From assembly GCA_028874675.1 (NCBI GenBank), contig JAPPJA010000125.1:1-13618 (forward strand): a DNA stretch of 13,618 nt, in the 5' to 3' direction. Made by a program: the position numbers and the translations under genes. The stretch comes from Chloroflexota bacterium. GTDB taxonomy: Bacteria > Chloroflexota > Dehalococcoidia > Lucifugimonadales > UBA3495. How positions within the stretch are numbered: the stretch's first letter is position 1; each line of letters begins with the position of its first letter. The notes beneath the pieces were generated by a model that was given only the letters and a program-made list of their open reading frames with translations, was not told the DNA's origin and did no database searches. Shown here one piece after another: positions 1 through 6,757 of the stretch.

Positions 1-266
1 TTGAGACCGAGCTCTGCTTTGCCGAGGAACTGATCCCCCTGCACCGCACCCAGGGTGAGGAAGCCTTCAATCGGCGACTGGAAGAGCTTGTCCTGGACCT
101 GTCCGAAAGAGTGGATGCTGTATTGCTGGGGCAGTTTTCCATGGCTTCGGCGCTGAACAGGCTGCAGGAGCTTTGCCCGGTTCCCGTACTTTCCGGGCCC
201 CACAGCAGTGCGAACAAGCTTAAGGAGTTGCTGTCCGTGCCGGCCTGGCCTGGCCTCAACGACTGA
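1..266 (+). CDS. Asp/Glu racemase-family protein, C-terminal end (5' truncated)
   Basis: An open frame enters from the left edge (codons start at position 3) and ends at TGA 264-266, giving the last 87 residues. The segment LLGQFSMA followed by PVPVLSGPHSS resembles the C-terminal lobe of Asp/Glu/hydantoin racemase-family proteins, where a LGC or AQASMA-like strand precedes a final PVL-S-P segment. At the place where classical aspartate/glutamate racemases carry the second catalytic cysteine (LGCTE), this protein has LGQ, so a two-cysteine racemase reaction is doubtful; a one-cysteine relative (arylmalonate-decarboxylase-like or maleate-isomerase-like) is possible. The first catalytic residue lies outside the window. 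The gene converges on the PLP genes at 333-2655, so it is a separate transcript, but it shares their D-amino-acid theme. The family call is moderate; the substrate is unknown. Confidence 0.6.
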   Translation, partial: ETELCFAEELIPLHRTQGEEAFNRRLEELVLDLSERVDAVLLGQFSMASALNRLQELCPVPVLSGPHSSANKLKELLSVPAWPGLND

Positions 267-277
267 AGAAAGAGATG

Positions 278-306
278 GGGTCCGGCCCCCAAAATGGGCC
301 GGACCC
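278..306. terminator. Convergent hairpin terminator
   Basis: A perfect 11-bp inverted repeat, GGGTCCGGCCC (278-288) and GGGCCGGACCC (296-306), has a 7-nt loop. It sits between the stop of the plus-strand gene (266) and the stop of the minus-strand gene (333). Reading the minus strand, the stem is followed by the pyrimidine-rich tract CATCTCTTTCTTC; there is no T-run on the plus side. It most likely terminates the minus-strand operon and perhaps both transcripts. Confidence 0.6.
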
Positions 307-332
307 GCAATGTCTATCCCGCTTTCTTGGCC

Positions 333-1436
333 CTAGTTGTGGCAGCCCCTGGCCTGGATGTCCCACACCGACTCGACTACCCCGTTCCTGATGCCCACAA
401 ACCGGTCCCACCTGCTGACCATGGCGTCCTGCTGACCGGGCAAGAGAACTACCTGGTCACCCACCTCCAGGGTTACACCCTCGGCAACCTGGAAGACGGT
501 GCGGTCGGTGTCCATATCCACAGCCTCCACGCCAGGCCGACCTTCGACACGGGGCAGTCCTTTCAGGCCGCCCACGGCGCGGGCGCCGGCATCACCCACG
601 GCAACGCCGGCCTTCGGGGCGCTGATGATGGTGCTTAACACCTTGCCGGCAAACTGGAAGTCGGGCATGTACTCGTAGCCCGTTTCCATCACCAGGTAGC
701 TTCCCCCCTGGACCTCGGTAACCTCGGGCATTTCGCCCGCCACGTCGTAACTCCAGGTCTCGCCCGTGGAGATTATTTCTACCGGCAGGCCGGCGGCGAG
801 AACCGCCTCTCGCAGGTCCAGCACCGGCTGAATCAGCCTGTGGGCCTCGGTGACCCGGTCTTCCCGGTCCGAGGAGGGCTCAGACATCATCTGGTGGCTC
901 ATCACCCCCTTGAATGAAAGCCCGGGCAGGGAATCAATCAGCCTGGCCAGGGCGACGCCGGGTTCTACTTCCTGGACGCCGCAACGGACCAGGCCGGTCT
1001 CCTGCTCAATGACAACCCCAACGTTCACGCCAAGCTTGTCGGCCGCGGTGGAAATGTCTCGGGCGTTAGCCTCCGTGTCGCAGGCCACCAGGATTTCAGC
1101 TTCCCGGGCCAGGGTGCACAGCCGCTCAATCTTGGCGGGGTCCACCACTTCGCTGGTGACGAACACGCTGGGAACGCCACCATGCACCATAACCTCGGCT
1201 TCAGACACCTTGGCAGCGCACACGCCGCCAACGGTGCCGCCGCGACGTATCTGTCGCAACGCTATGGCCGGAGTCTTGTGGTTCTTGCTGTGGCCTCTCA
1301 GCTTACTGTGGCGACCTTCATAGAAGCTGGCCATCACATCCATGTTATGGTCCAGGGCGTCCATATCCAGGATCAGGCAAGGGGTATCCAGCTCACTTAC
1401 GGGCGTCCCTGGCTGAGGGCGGTATAGATCGTGCAT
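333..1436 (-). CDS. Fold-type III PLP enzyme, D-serine dehydratase / D-threonine aldolase-like
   Basis: A 367-residue protein of the alanine-racemase N-terminal-domain class (PLP TIM barrel, then beta domain) that includes D-threonine aldolase and eukaryotic-type D-serine dehydratase. The N-terminus SELDTPCLILD is the usual family start. GHSKNHK (residues 48-54) matches the R-P-H-x-K-T-H-K box, making K51 the expected Schiff-base lysine. TGLVRCGV (147-154) keeps the family arginine, and ETWSYD...GGSY (226-247) is the expected PLP-side region. In the C-terminal domain, the metal motif P-x-H-x-C (or H-x-D) reads PGQQD (333-337): the histidine is replaced by glutamine. The start is ATG at 1436 with GGAGG seven bases upstream. 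It lies 58 bp behind a paralogue (1495-2655), probably in the same transcript. A PLP enzyme acting on a D-amino or D-hydroxyamino acid is likely; the exact reaction is not determinable. Confidence 0.85.
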   Translation of the reverse strand: MHDLYRPQPGTPVSELDTPCLILDMDALDHNMDVMASFYEGRHSKLRGHSKNHKTPAIALRQIRRGGTVGGVCAAKVSEAEVMVHGGVPSVFVTSEVVDPAKIERLCTLAREAEILVACDTEANARDISTAADKLGVNVGVVIEQETGLVRCGVQEVEPGVALARLIDSLPGLSFKGVMSHQMMSEPSSDREDRVTEAHRLIQPVLDLREAVLAAGLPVEIISTGETWSYDVAGEMPEVTEVQGGSYLVMETGYEYMPDFQFAGKVLSTIISAPKAGVAVGDAGARAVGGLKGLPRVEGRPGVEAVDMDTDRTVFQVAEGVTLEVGDQVVLLPGQQDAMVSRWDRFVGIRNGVVESVWDIQARGCHN

Positions 1437-1474
1437 TTCTGGTCCTCCACAGCTTGGCTGTACGCATCTTGAAT

Positions 1475-1490
1475 GGTCCCGGCCGGGACC
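1475..1490. repeat. Perfect 16-bp palindrome between tandem PLP genes
   Basis: GGTCCCGGCCGGGACC is fully self-complementary. It lies in the 58-bp gap between the stop of the upstream PLP gene (1495 on the minus strand) and the Shine-Dalgarno site of the downstream one (GGAGG at 1444-1448). There is no T-run after it on either strand, so it is not a standard intrinsic terminator. It could be an mRNA-stabilising hairpin or a dimeric repressor site. Confidence 0.5.
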
Positions 1491-1494
1491 CTGG

Positions 1495-2655
1495 TCAGTC
1501 CAGTCTGCCCCTGGCTGATATGGGCCAGTAGCCGACGAGCTTGCCGTCCCTTACGGCACGGAAATAATCAAACTGGTTCACGCAGAGGGACAGGTTGTAG
1601 GGGACCAGCCAAACTTTGTCGTTGGGGTTAAATTCGCCGGTAGCTTCCCCTTCCAGCTCCAGGATGCCGTGCTCGGCGCTGAACCGGGTGGCCACGGCGC
1701 CGGGGACGTCATGCAGGGCGGCAACTCCAAAGTCCGGCCCGGTGGTCTTATGACCGGCATCCACCACCGCGCGCCCGGGCACCGGGTGGCTTATGACCGT
1801 TGACAGCACCCTGGCAGCTGGCTGCAGTTCGGGGCGAAATTGGGACATCTGCCCATCCATCAGGGGATAGACCCCGGCCATAACCTCGGTAACGCCGGGT
1901 ATCCTGGCCGCGACATCATAATTGTAGGTACTTCCGGCGCTTACCAGCGTAATTTCGATGCCCGCGCCTTCTATCTGTTCCCTGGCATCGTTTACCACCC
2001 GCAGTCGGCGCAACGACTCTTCCTGCAACTCGAGTTGACTGGCAGCTGCGTAGGGGCCCTCGTAAGTCATGAGACCCATCAGCGCGAGACCGGGGGCGTC
2101 CTCGACCGCCTGGGCCAGGGTCAGGGCATCGGCGGCAGAACTCACCCCACCGTGTCCATAACCGGCATCAATATCGACCAGAATCCCCAGGATGGCATCT
2201 TCAGCAGCGGCGGCGTCCGAGAGGTTCTGCACATTCCGGAGGTTGTCCACTGCTTGAAACACCCAGTTGTCCCGGGCCAGGGCCAACAAACGGCGAATCT
2301 TGGGCCCGGTAATTACGCGGCCGGTGATGAGGATGTCATTGAAACCCGCCGATGCAAATACCTCCGCCTCACCCAGAGTGGCAACGGCGATTCCCCCGGT
2401 GCAACTGGGAGCCATTTCTATAAGACCCTCGTCGGCCGAGACCTGGCGCAGGGCAATTTCGGGACAGCCGTGGCAGGAGACGTGGGGCCTGACGCAGGCG
2501 TCCGTTTGCGGGGTCTCACCGTCCGGCAGCAACTGGCGGAAAGAGTCATGCAGCGTGTCAATGTTGGATTCCATGATATCCAGGTCAACTACCAGGGCCG
2601 GGGTATCCAGGCTTTCCACCGGCGTGCCAACGGGTTGAAAAATAGGTCGCTCCAT
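1495..2655 (-). CDS. Fold-type III PLP-family paralogue lacking the PLP lysine (probable pseudoenzyme)
   Basis: A 386-residue protein from ATG 2655, chosen because VESLDTPALVVDLD aligns with the family N-terminus; the frame stays open to 2790, but the extra 45 residues look non-homologous. Overall it is a D-serine dehydratase / D-threonine aldolase relative and a clear paralogue of the gene at 333-1436. The active-site box reads RPHVSCHGCP (56-65) where the family has R-P-H-x-K-T-H-K, so the Schiff-base lysine is serine (S60) and the second lysine is glycine. The family arginine in D-x-G-x-x-R-x-G is histidine (DAGYGHGG, H168). The C-terminal metal motif reads PYNLS (352-356), lacking both His and Cys/Asp. 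Nevertheless the frame is full length and folding motifs such as YNYDVA and GVYPLMD persist, which argues against simple decay. It probably forms a partner for, or regulates, the neighbouring active paralogue; PLP catalysis seems unlikely. Confidence 0.8.
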   Translation of the reverse strand: MERPIFQPVGTPVESLDTPALVVDLDIMESNIDTLHDSFRQLLPDGETPQTDACVRPHVSCHGCPEIALRQVSADEGLIEMAPSCTGGIAVATLGEAEVFASAGFNDILITGRVITGPKIRRLLALARDNWVFQAVDNLRNVQNLSDAAAAEDAILGILVDIDAGYGHGGVSSAADALTLAQAVEDAPGLALMGLMTYEGPYAAASQLELQEESLRRLRVVNDAREQIEGAGIEITLVSAGSTYNYDVAARIPGVTEVMAGVYPLMDGQMSQFRPELQPAARVLSTVISHPVPGRAVVDAGHKTTGPDFGVAALHDVPGAVATRFSAEHGILELEGEATGEFNPNDKVWLVPYNLSLCVNQFDYFRAVRDGKLVGYWPISARGRLD

Positions 2656-2885
2656 CTTTGTCGTCCATCCCTGAACTAGTCTCGGGGGCAGAATAGCATA
2701 AAGGATGGCGTGACAGTACCCTGCGCCGATTGCCAATTGCTCCAGGCCACCTGATCTTGTCGCGACATTGGAGTGGCGCCCGAGTAGCACAACTCATCCA
2801 GTGGTGCACCTGTTTTGAAATGATGGATGGCGCTTGTCTATCGCCGCTCCCGTGGGAACCTGATTTTGTAAGTTGCACCGAGGTC

Positions 2886-2899
2886 CCCGCCTGCGCGGG
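2886..2899. repeat. Short palindromic intergenic hairpin
   Basis: CCCGC-CTGC-GCGGG forms a 5-bp stem with a 4-nt loop inside GGTCCCCGCCTGCGCGGGAA. This resembles the short GC-rich palindromic repeats commonly scattered between bacterial genes. It lies in the gene-free spacer 2656-3319. No function is assigned. Confidence 0.4.
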
Positions 2900-2979
2900 A
2901 ACGACGGTTTAGCGCCAACCCATCAATACAAACTAGTTGAAGCACCAGGCATCGGTCGGCTCCGGGGAGCTACGAAAAA

Positions 2980-3180
2980 GACAGGGCTGTCGAATGAAAG
3001 AATCGTTCTACAGCCGTTTAATGTCCACAAGGTAAAGCTATGTCGCCCTGAGCTTGCCGAAGGGCCTGAAATCCTTCCCCACGGCCTCGCTACGGGTCCG
3101 AAAGCCAGTTAGTAGGGAGGAGTTTAGATTCTTCGGCAAGCTCAGAATGACAATTTACTCACTCATTCGATAGCCCTGTC
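2980..3180. repeat. Nested inverted-repeat element, about 200 bp, MITE-like
   Basis: The outer ends are a 22-bp inverted repeat with three mismatches: 2980-3001 (GACAGGGCTGTCGAATGAAA...) and the complement at 3159-3180 (...ATTCGATAGCCCTGTC). Inside is a perfect 15-bp inverted repeat, CTGAGCTTGCCGAAG (3048-3062) and CTTCGGCAAGCTCAG (3131-3145); these look like two opposed copies of a TGTCATTCTGAGCTTGCCGAAG-type intergenic repeat. The element holds no convincing gene. It accounts for about a third of the 664-bp spacer between the divergent PLP and CoA-transferase operons. No clear target-site duplication was seen, although GAAAAA/GAAAGA flank it. It could be a non-autonomous mobile element or a paired REP-type structure. 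Confidence 0.65.
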
Positions 3181-3214
3181 GAAAGAACCCTTCGCCCTTG
3201 CATTTCCGGCAACC

Positions 3215-3230
3215 CAATGCAACAATGCAA
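3215..3230. repeat. Two tandem copies of CAATGCAA
   Basis: CAATGCAA is repeated head to tail at 3215-3222 and 3223-3230, about 90 bp upstream of the CoA-transferase operon start. It is followed by AACCTGATTTT (3229-3239), an 11-mer also present at 2857-2867 in the same spacer. The tandem octamer could be a regulator site or a replication-slippage product. Confidence 0.35.
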
Positions 3231-3271
3231 CCTGATTTTCGCCCGTTTTAGGGGGAATCCGCCTTGCAAGC

Positions 3272-3291
3272 GGCCTGTTCTTTCACAGGCC
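3272..3291 (+). promoter_or_regulatory. Hairpin in the 5' leader of the CoA-transferase operon
   Basis: GGCCTGT (3272-3278) and ACAGGCC (3285-3291) form a 7-bp stem with a 6-nt loop, ending 28 bases before the ATG at 3320. A second small symmetric element, CTTGCAAG (3263-3270), lies just before it. Together they could be a regulator binding site or an mRNA leader structure. No consensus -35/-10 pair was found nearby, so the operon promoter is not placed. Confidence 0.35.
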
Positions 3292-3319
3292 ATGCGGGCC
3301 ACACCAGGAGACTCGCCCC

Positions 3320-4522
3320 ATGCCCGGATTGCTCGAAGGTGTAAAGGTAATCGACTTTACCCAACATTTCGCCGGCCCCTACTGCACCAAGCTCTTGGCC
3401 ACCCTGGGCGCGGAAGTCATCAAGATTGAGCGGCCGGGCGTCGGGGACCCCATACGGGGAATTCCTCCATTCGCCAGCGAGCGTCAACCGGGTGAAAGCG
3501 GAGCCTGGTTCCTCTACCTGAATACCTCCAAGAAGAGCATTACCCTGGACCTCAAAACGGAAAAGGGCAGAGAGTTGGCGCTGAGCCTGGTGGAAAACGC
3601 CGACATTGTGGTCGAGAATTTCTCGCCGGGAGTGATGGACCGGCTGGGACTGGGCTACGACGCCCTGAGCAGGATCAATCCTGCCCTGGTGATGACCTCG
3701 ATCTCAAACTACGGCCAGACCGGCCCCTACCGGGACTGGAAGGCTGACGAAATCAACCTCTATGCCACCGGCGGGTTGATGAACATTACGGGCGAGCCCG
3801 AGGAGCCTCCCCTGAAAGAAGGGGCGCCCCTTTCGCAGCTGGGCGCCGGGCAGAACGCCTTTGTCGCCACAATGACCGCCCTGTTCTATGCGGAGGACAC
3901 CGGCGGGGGTCAGCATATAGACCTGGCCATCGCCGAATATGCCACCAACGTCCTGGAAAACGCCCTGATGCAGTACAGCTATTCGGGCGTGGAGTTCACC
4001 CGCGTGGGCAACCGGGGCTACGGGCGCGCCGCCTGGGGCATTTACCCCTGCCAGGACGGTTTCGTGGGCATTATTGCTGGTCCGGACCAGAACTGGCCCG
4101 AGGTGGCCAGGATCATGGAGAGCGAGGAGCTGGCGGATCCCCGGTTCGCTTCCCGGCAGGGTCGCCTGCTCAACGCGGACGAGGTGGACGCCCTGATGCT
4201 GCCCTGGCTGCTGGAACACGACAAGGTGGATATTTTCAAGGCTGGGCAGGACCACGGCCTTGGATTTTCCTTTGTAGCCGGAATGCAGGACATCCTGGAA
4301 ATGGAGCAACTGGTGGCCCGGGACTATTTCGTTGAGCTGGACCACCCCATAGCCGGCCGTTTTCGCTATCCCGGTCCTCCCATCAGCCCGCACTCCAACG
4401 AGATTGAACCCTGGGTGTACCGGCGCGCGCCGCTGCTGGCGGAGCACAACTTGTCCGTGCTGGGAGAACTGGGCTACGACAGCCAGGGAGTGGAACGTCT
4501 TTTTGCCGAAGGAGTCATCTAG
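3320..4522 (+). CDS. Family III (CaiB/Frc-type) CoA-transferase subunit lacking the catalytic Asp
   Basis: A 400-residue family III CoA-transferase by its interlocked-fold motifs: DFTQHFAGPYCTKLLATLGAE (12-32), a GAEVIKIE segment, the DIVVENF strand (95-101), and the TGGGQHIDLAI region after residue 190. Family members transfer CoA from a donor such as succinyl-CoA to a free acid through an aspartyl-CoA thioester. That aspartate (Asp169 of formyl-CoA transferase, in a G-D-x-x-x-G context) aligns here with Q173 in PLSQLGAG; CAG is at 3836-3838. The protein therefore probably cannot form the enzyme-CoA thioester alone. Start ATG 3320 has AGGAG nine bases upstream. The next gene, a second CoA-transferase that keeps the Asp, begins on the base after this stop, so the two are likely made in equal amounts and may form one heteromeric enzyme, as in two-subunit family III enzymes (SmtAB, BbsEF). 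The substrate is unknown. Confidence 0.88.
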   Translation: MPGLLEGVKVIDFTQHFAGPYCTKLLATLGAEVIKIERPGVGDPIRGIPPFASERQPGESGAWFLYLNTSKKSITLDLKTEKGRELALSLVENADIVVENFSPGVMDRLGLGYDALSRINPALVMTSISNYGQTGPYRDWKADEINLYATGGLMNITGEPEEPPLKEGAPLSQLGAGQNAFVATMTALFYAEDTGGGQHIDLAIAEYATNVLENALMQYSYSGVEFTRVGNRGYGRAAWGIYPCQDGFVGIIAGPDQNWPEVARIMESEELADPRFASRQGRLLNADEVDALMLPWLLEHDKVDIFKAGQDHGLGFSFVAGMQDILEMEQLVARDYFVELDHPIAGRFRYPGPPISPHSNEIEPWVYRRAPLLAEHNLSVLGELGYDSQGVERLFAEGVI

Positions 4523-5797
4523 TTGAGCGCGGCACAACCCCTGAAAAACTTTCGCATTCTCGACCTGTCCAGGATCTGGGCTGGCCCCTACTGCACAAAG
4601 CTGCTGGCCGACATGGGGGCAGAGGTCATCAAGATGGAGTCCATGCGGGTCTATGACTCGCACCGGGGACCAGTAGCTCCCGCCCCGGGTATCGCGGCAT
4701 ACCCTGATTCCGATCCCGGGGAAGAGGCCTGGAACCGTAATGGGTGGTTCAACTGCCTGCACATGAGCAAGTACGGTATCACCCTGGAATTGACAGAGGA
4801 GAAGGGCCGGCGGGTTTTCGAGGAACTGGTGTCCATCAGCGACGTGGTGGTAGAAAATTTCCGGCAAGGCAGCCTCACCCGCCTGGGGTACGACTACGAG
4901 ACCCTGCGCCAGATTCGGCCGGACCTGATTTACGCCTCAATGCCGGCCTTCGGCAACAGCGGTCCCTGGCAGAATTATGTCGCCTACGGCATTGGCCAGG
5001 AACAGCTTTCGGGCATGGCGCACATGACGGGTTATGTTAACGACGGGCCAATGAAATCGGGCATAAACCACGGCGATCCCATAACCGGGTCCCATGCCGC
5101 CGGGGTGCTGTTGGCCGCGCTGCGTTATCGGCGGCGCACGGGAAAGGGAATGTTCGTGGACGTTTCCCAGCAGGAGTCGGCGGTGGCCCTGATCGGCGGC
5201 GAGGTTGTGGCCTACCAGATCAGCGGTGAGGAACCGCAGCGCATGGGCAACCACTCCCCCTGGTTCGCGCCCCAGAATGCCTACCTCTGCAAGGGTGAAG
5301 ACCGCTGGGTAACTATCGGGGTCACCAACGACGAGCAGTGGCGCGGCCTGGCGGAGGCCCTGGGACAGCCGGAACTGGCTCAGGATCCCCGGTTTGTTAC
5401 CAACCGGGACAGGCTCCAGCACCGGCGGGAACTGGACGCGCTCCTTGGAGCATGGGTTTCCGAAAAGGACATGTGGGAAGTAACCAGCCTTTTGCAGAGC
5501 AAGGGAGTCCCGGCGGGTCCGGTGCTGCGGGGCCCAGATCTGCTGGAGAACCCGCATTACACCGACCGGGGCACATTCAACTACGTGGACCATCCTCGGG
5601 TGGGTCCCAAGTGGTACCAGGGGTTCGCCTGGCGCATGTCGAAAACACCGGGGCAGGTCCACTGGCCGTCTCCCACGCTGGGCCAGCACAACCGGCAGAT
5701 TTACCGGGAATTGCTTGGGATTGCCGCCGAGGAAATTGATGACCTGGAAGCAGGCGGAGTAATTGGGACGAAACCGACCGGGTCTCGGATAATTTAG
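4523..5797 (+). CDS. Family III CoA-transferase, catalytic Asp present
   Basis: A 424-residue paralogue of the preceding protein. The motif set is complete: ILDLSRIWAGPYCTKLLADM (12-31), GAEVIKME, the SDVVVENF strand (106-113), and HGDPITGSHAAG (183-194), in which D185 sits where the acyl-accepting aspartate is expected, followed by RRRTGKGMFVDVSQQE. The start is TTG at 4523, immediately after the upstream TAG (4520-4522). It is supported by AAGGAG at 4509-4514, eight bases upstream and inside the end of the upstream gene, so translation is probably coupled. The likely reaction is CoA transfer from an acyl-CoA donor to a carboxylate. A crotonase-fold protein follows 87 bp later, suggesting that the CoA ester formed is processed further. 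Subfamily and substrate cannot be read from sequence alone. Confidence 0.9.
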   Translation: MSAAQPLKNFRILDLSRIWAGPYCTKLLADMGAEVIKMESMRVYDSHRGPVAPAPGIAAYPDSDPGEEAWNRNGWFNCLHMSKYGITLELTEEKGRRVFEELVSISDVVVENFRQGSLTRLGYDYETLRQIRPDLIYASMPAFGNSGPWQNYVAYGIGQEQLSGMAHMTGYVNDGPMKSGINHGDPITGSHAAGVLLAALRYRRRTGKGMFVDVSQQESAVALIGGEVVAYQISGEEPQRMGNHSPWFAPQNAYLCKGEDRWVTIGVTNDEQWRGLAEALGQPELAQDPRFVTNRDRLQHRRELDALLGAWVSEKDMWEVTSLLQSKGVPAGPVLRGPDLLENPHYTDRGTFNYVDHPRVGPKWYQGFAWRMSKTPGQVHWPSPTLGQHNRQIYRELLGIAAEEIDDLEAGGVIGTKPTGSRII

Positions 5798-5884
5798 GAA
5801 AAACAGGACCGGGTACGGCAGGGAGCGGACAGGTTCATGCCTGGACTGCTTTCCCCTGCGCCAACAACTTAGGAGGAGAATATC

Positions 5885-6658
5885 TTGACCACACAGACCG
5901 AACCCGAAGCAATTTACGAGATCAAGGAAGGCATCGCTTACATTACGATGAACCGACCTGAAAAGCTGAACGCCATTGACCCCAATATGCGTCAGCTGCT
6001 GTGGGAGTCATTTCAGGATGTGAAAACCAACCCGGAAGTGCGCTGCGCCATCGTAACGGGGCGGGGTCGCGCTTTCTCCACCGGCCATGACCTGGTGGCG
6101 ATGGCGAACGACCAGGCCAACGAAGGTGTAACCACGGGGGACCTTTATGTGGAGCAGTCCAGGATATACAAGCCGATCATTTCCGCCATCAACGGAATCT
6201 GCCTGGCCCAGGGATGCGGCATCGCGCTGGGCAGCGACATCAGAATTGCCTCCACGGAAGCAAGATTCGGCTGGCCCCAGGCCAAGCGGGGAATATCTTC
6301 GGTAAGCGGGCCCGCATTGCTCTCCCAGGTGGTTCCGAGGAACATCGCCTTTGAGTTCCTGTTCACCGGGGAATTCGTGGACGCTCAAAGGGCGCTGGAC
6401 CTTATGCTGGTCAATTATGTGGTCCAGCCCGAGGAAGTAATGCCCAGGGCCGAAGAGATGGCCCGAATGATCACCGCCAACGCCCCGCTCTCCCTGGCCG
6501 CCATCAAGGAGGCATCCATCAAGGGTTCAGAAATGGGAATGCAGGAGAGAGTGGACTTCGCCCAACAGAAGCGGAACGAGATTCTGGAAACCGAGGACGC
6601 TCAGGAAGGCGTACGGGCCTTTGCCGAGAAGCGGGCCCCGGTCTGGAAGGGCCGATAG
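5885..6658 (+). CDS. Crotonase-fold (enoyl-CoA hydratase/isomerase family) protein without the hydratase glutamates
   Basis: A 257-residue crotonase-superfamily protein: NRPEKLNAI (23-31), the first oxyanion-hole segment AFSTGHDL (63-70), the second around AQGCGIALGSD (108-118), then ARFGWPQAKRG (126-136). In enoyl-CoA hydratase the two catalytic glutamates lie in GGGCE and PE; here those positions are G112 and Q132. Simple hydratase chemistry is therefore unlikely. Crotonase relatives also do isomerisation, hydrolysis, decarboxylation and dehalogenation with other residues. The start is TTG 5885 with a strong AGGAGGAG six bases upstream (5871-5878); no ATG fits as well. The 87-bp gap from the CoA-transferase holds a hairpin (GCAGGG 5818-5823 with CCCTGC 5854-5859, and an inner CAGG/CCTG stem). 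The gene probably ends the CoA-transferase operon and acts on its CoA-ester product. Confidence 0.88.
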   Translation: MTTQTEPEAIYEIKEGIAYITMNRPEKLNAIDPNMRQLLWESFQDVKTNPEVRCAIVTGRGRAFSTGHDLVAMANDQANEGVTTGDLYVEQSRIYKPIISAINGICLAQGCGIALGSDIRIASTEARFGWPQAKRGISSVSGPALLSQVVPRNIAFEFLFTGEFVDAQRALDLMLVNYVVQPEEVMPRAEEMARMITANAPLSLAAIKEASIKGSEMGMQERVDFAQQKRNEILETEDAQEGVRAFAEKRAPVWKGR

Positions 6659-6704
6659 ACTGGCCTGCTACCCTCGTCCAGAACGACCAGGTCCAGAACT
6701 ACCA

Positions 6705-6741
6705 GCGCCGGGGAACGCTCCCCGGCGCCTTGCTTTGCCTT
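6705..6741. terminator. Intrinsic terminator between convergent genes
   Basis: A perfect 10-bp stem, GCGCCGGGGA (6705-6714) with TCCCCGGCGC (6719-6728), has a 4-nt loop and is followed on the plus strand by the T-rich CTTGCTTTGCCTT. It ends the CoA-transferase/crotonase transcript. It may also stop the opposing amidohydrolase transcript, whose stop is at 6758, although the T-run on that side is weak. Confidence 0.8.
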
Positions 6742-6757
6742 CAATTCCATTCCAATG

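Noticed and set aside
2656..2790. N-terminal extension of the second PLP protein to 2790
   Set aside because: The extra 45 residues have no family similarity, while ATG 2655 gives the standard N-terminus aligned with the neighbouring paralogue.
2873..3112. Small open frames in the spacer (2873-3112 and 3217-3429, plus strand)
   Set aside because: They cross the inverted-repeat element or overlap the CoA-transferase start, lack ribosome binding sites, and have repeat-derived composition.
3704..4867. 387-codon open frame on the minus strand
   Set aside because: Antisense to the two CoA-transferase genes and spanning their junction; it has no domain match and no ribosome binding site I can support.
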